This document shows, in pieces, positions 13,831 to 14,463 of a stretch of 14,463 nt of DNA; the first letter of the stretch is position 1, and each line of letters opens with the position of its first letter. This DNA comes from an uncultured Pseudomonadota bacterium (GTDB taxonomy: Bacteria > SAR324 > NAC60-12). The position numbers were made by a program, and so were the translations under genes. The DNA is taken from assembly GCA_913056375.1 (NCBI GenBank), contig CAJXNF010000032.1, positions 1 to 14,463 on the forward strand. The letters are read 5' to 3'. The notes beneath the pieces were generated by a model. The model was not told the DNA's origin, searched no databases, and saw only the letters and a program-made list of their open reading frames with translations.

Positions 13831-14159
13831 GTCGTCTGGAGTTTGAAGGTCGGGTCGAAATCGTAGGAAGTGAACAGGATCAGATGATTCTTGTTGGCGA
13901 AGGATCCGGGATTCATCTCCAGTTCACACGGCTCGCCACTCTTCGCAGACTCCAACCTTCCTGGAAATTCCTGATGCAGCATCGTCAAACAATGGCGATC
14001 AACTTGGATGTGCTGCGGCTACCAATTCGGGTCTCGATTGCTCAGCAAGAAATTGCGTCTCTGTCTCCAGAGGAACAACCAAATTGGCTGGCTCGACTGA
14101 TAGGTCTACCTTATGGGAAGATTCGCTGGCAGGGATTAGTTAAGACGCTGCTGGGTTGA
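13827..14159 (+). CDS. Small protein of unknown function (110 aa), coupled to 67-aa gene
   Basis: A 110-residue protein that starts inside the stop codon of the 67-aa gene. Residues 1-33 look beta-rich (L-E-F-E-G-R-V-E-I-V; I-H-L-Q-F). The middle is basic (R-L-A-T-L-R-R-L-Q-P-S-W-K), residues 57-73 are a second strand-like block (A-I-N-L-D-V-L-R-L-P-I-R-V), and the C-terminus is W/G-rich and moderately hydrophobic (W-L-A-R-L-I-G-L-P). No catalytic motif or membrane helix is clear. With its partner it forms a two-gene unit diverging from the oxygenase operon. The function is unknown, and any link to that operon rests only on the shared upstream region. Confidence 0.7.
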   Translation: MSRLEFEGRVEIVGSEQDQMILVGEGSGIHLQFTRLATLRRLQPSWKFLMQHRQTMAINLDVLRLPIRVSIAQQEIASLSPEEQPNWLARLIGLPYGKIRWQGLVKTLLG

Positions 14160-14170
14160 AGAATACTATG

Positions 14171-14201
14171 GGTGTGGACCCAGATCTTTTGGACCCACAC
14201 C
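14171..14201. terminator. Hairpin between convergent genes
   Basis: A 7-bp GC-rich stem GGTGTGG / CCACACC (14171-14177 and 14195-14201) lies 12 bases after the stop of the 110-aa gene and before the convergent aldo/keto reductase end. A second short palindrome GGTGAAT/ATTCACC follows (14207-14222). Neither has a clear T-run, so a bidirectional terminator role is tentative. Confidence 0.35.
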
Positions 14202-14226
14202 TGGTAGGTGAATGAATTCACCAGTT

Positions 14227-14463
14227 TCAGGCAGGAGACGGCATACGATCTCGATTTTGGAAGGTCTCCATCCAAGCGGGATACTCAGCAGGGAGCGCAC
14301 TGGCAGAGTCCAGAATCTCCAGTTCTGCTGAAGTCAGGGTGAGATCAGCTGCCTGTAAATTATCCTCAAGCTGCTCCATGGTCTTGGCACCAATGATGAC
14401 ACTTGTGATGCTTGGTTGTTGAAGCAACCAAGCTTGAGCAATACGAGCCACTCTGCAATCATG
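14227..14463 (-). CDS. Aldo/keto reductase, C-terminal part (cut by window edge)
   Basis: The last 78 codons of an aldo/keto reductase gene; the frame stays open to the right edge of the window, so the start lies outside. Visible family features are the A-x-A-W-L-L helix, the S-V-I-I-G-A strand with following K/T that binds the NADPH 2'-phosphate region, and E-Q-L-E-D-N, the classic C-terminal helix cap of the fold. The remainder (L-T-S-A-E-L-E-I-L-D, then P-A-E-Y-P-x-W) matches the AKR11/AKR12-like bacterial type. These enzymes reduce aldehydes or ketones with NADPH. The catalytic Asp/Tyr/Lys/His set is outside the window. Confidence 0.9.
   Translation of the reverse strand, partial: HDCRVARIAQAWLLQQPSITSVIIGAKTMEQLEDNLQAADLTLTSAELEILDSASALPAEYPAWMETFQNRDRMPSPA

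Overview
The window looks like chromosome of a Gram-negative, proteobacterium-like organism with roughly half G+C. Three things point that way: a tandem PilZ protein of the type common in Deltaproteobacteria, a periplasmic binding-protein ABC importer, and many non-heme iron enzymes. A marine or other free-living heterotroph fits the gene mix, but the sequence alone does not fix the taxon. I see no rRNA, tRNA, CRISPR array, transposase, integrase or phage gene.

Left part (1-5000) holds unrelated single genes in mixed orientation. In order they are: the 3' end of a tandem PilZ gene, a gamma-glutamylcyclotransferase-like protein of unknown role, a 54-residue two-helix membrane ORF, an EamA-type (DMT) transporter, a double SnoaL/NTF2-like protein and a cytosolic-type sulfotransferase. 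The transporter and the SnoaL gene converge and overlap by 9 bp. Positions 5090-6340 hold two convergent pentapeptide-repeat genes with related N-terminal caps. Each is preceded, in the same relative orientation, by an identical 15-bp motif.

The centre (13270 down to 6452, minus strand) is the most interesting part. It is an apparent eight-gene operon, tightly packed except for one 140-154-bp interval. In transcription order it encodes: a membrane desaturase/hydroxylase with three histidine boxes, an isopenicillin N synthase-type Fe(II)/2-oxoglutarate oxygenase, permease 1, a solute-binding protein, permease 2 and an ATPase (a complete polar-amino-acid-type ABC importer), an HD-domain protein with the ligand pattern of mixed-valent diiron oxygenases (MIOX/PhnZ/TmpB), and an AhpD/carboxymuconolactone-decarboxylase-like protein. 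An importer combined with three different oxygen-activating iron enzymes suggests uptake and oxidative breakdown (or tailoring) of a small, probably carboxylated compound that is not a standard amino acid. The pairing of a 2-oxoglutarate oxygenase with an HD oxygenase parallels PhnY/PhnZ and TmpA/TmpB, but residues and subfamilies differ, so the substrate is unknown. A perfect 12-bp inverted repeat lies in the operon's leader, and stem-loops bracket the binding-protein gene.

The right end (13627-14463) has a translationally coupled pair of small unknown proteins on the plus strand. They converge on the 3' end of an aldo/keto reductase gene cut by the window edge.
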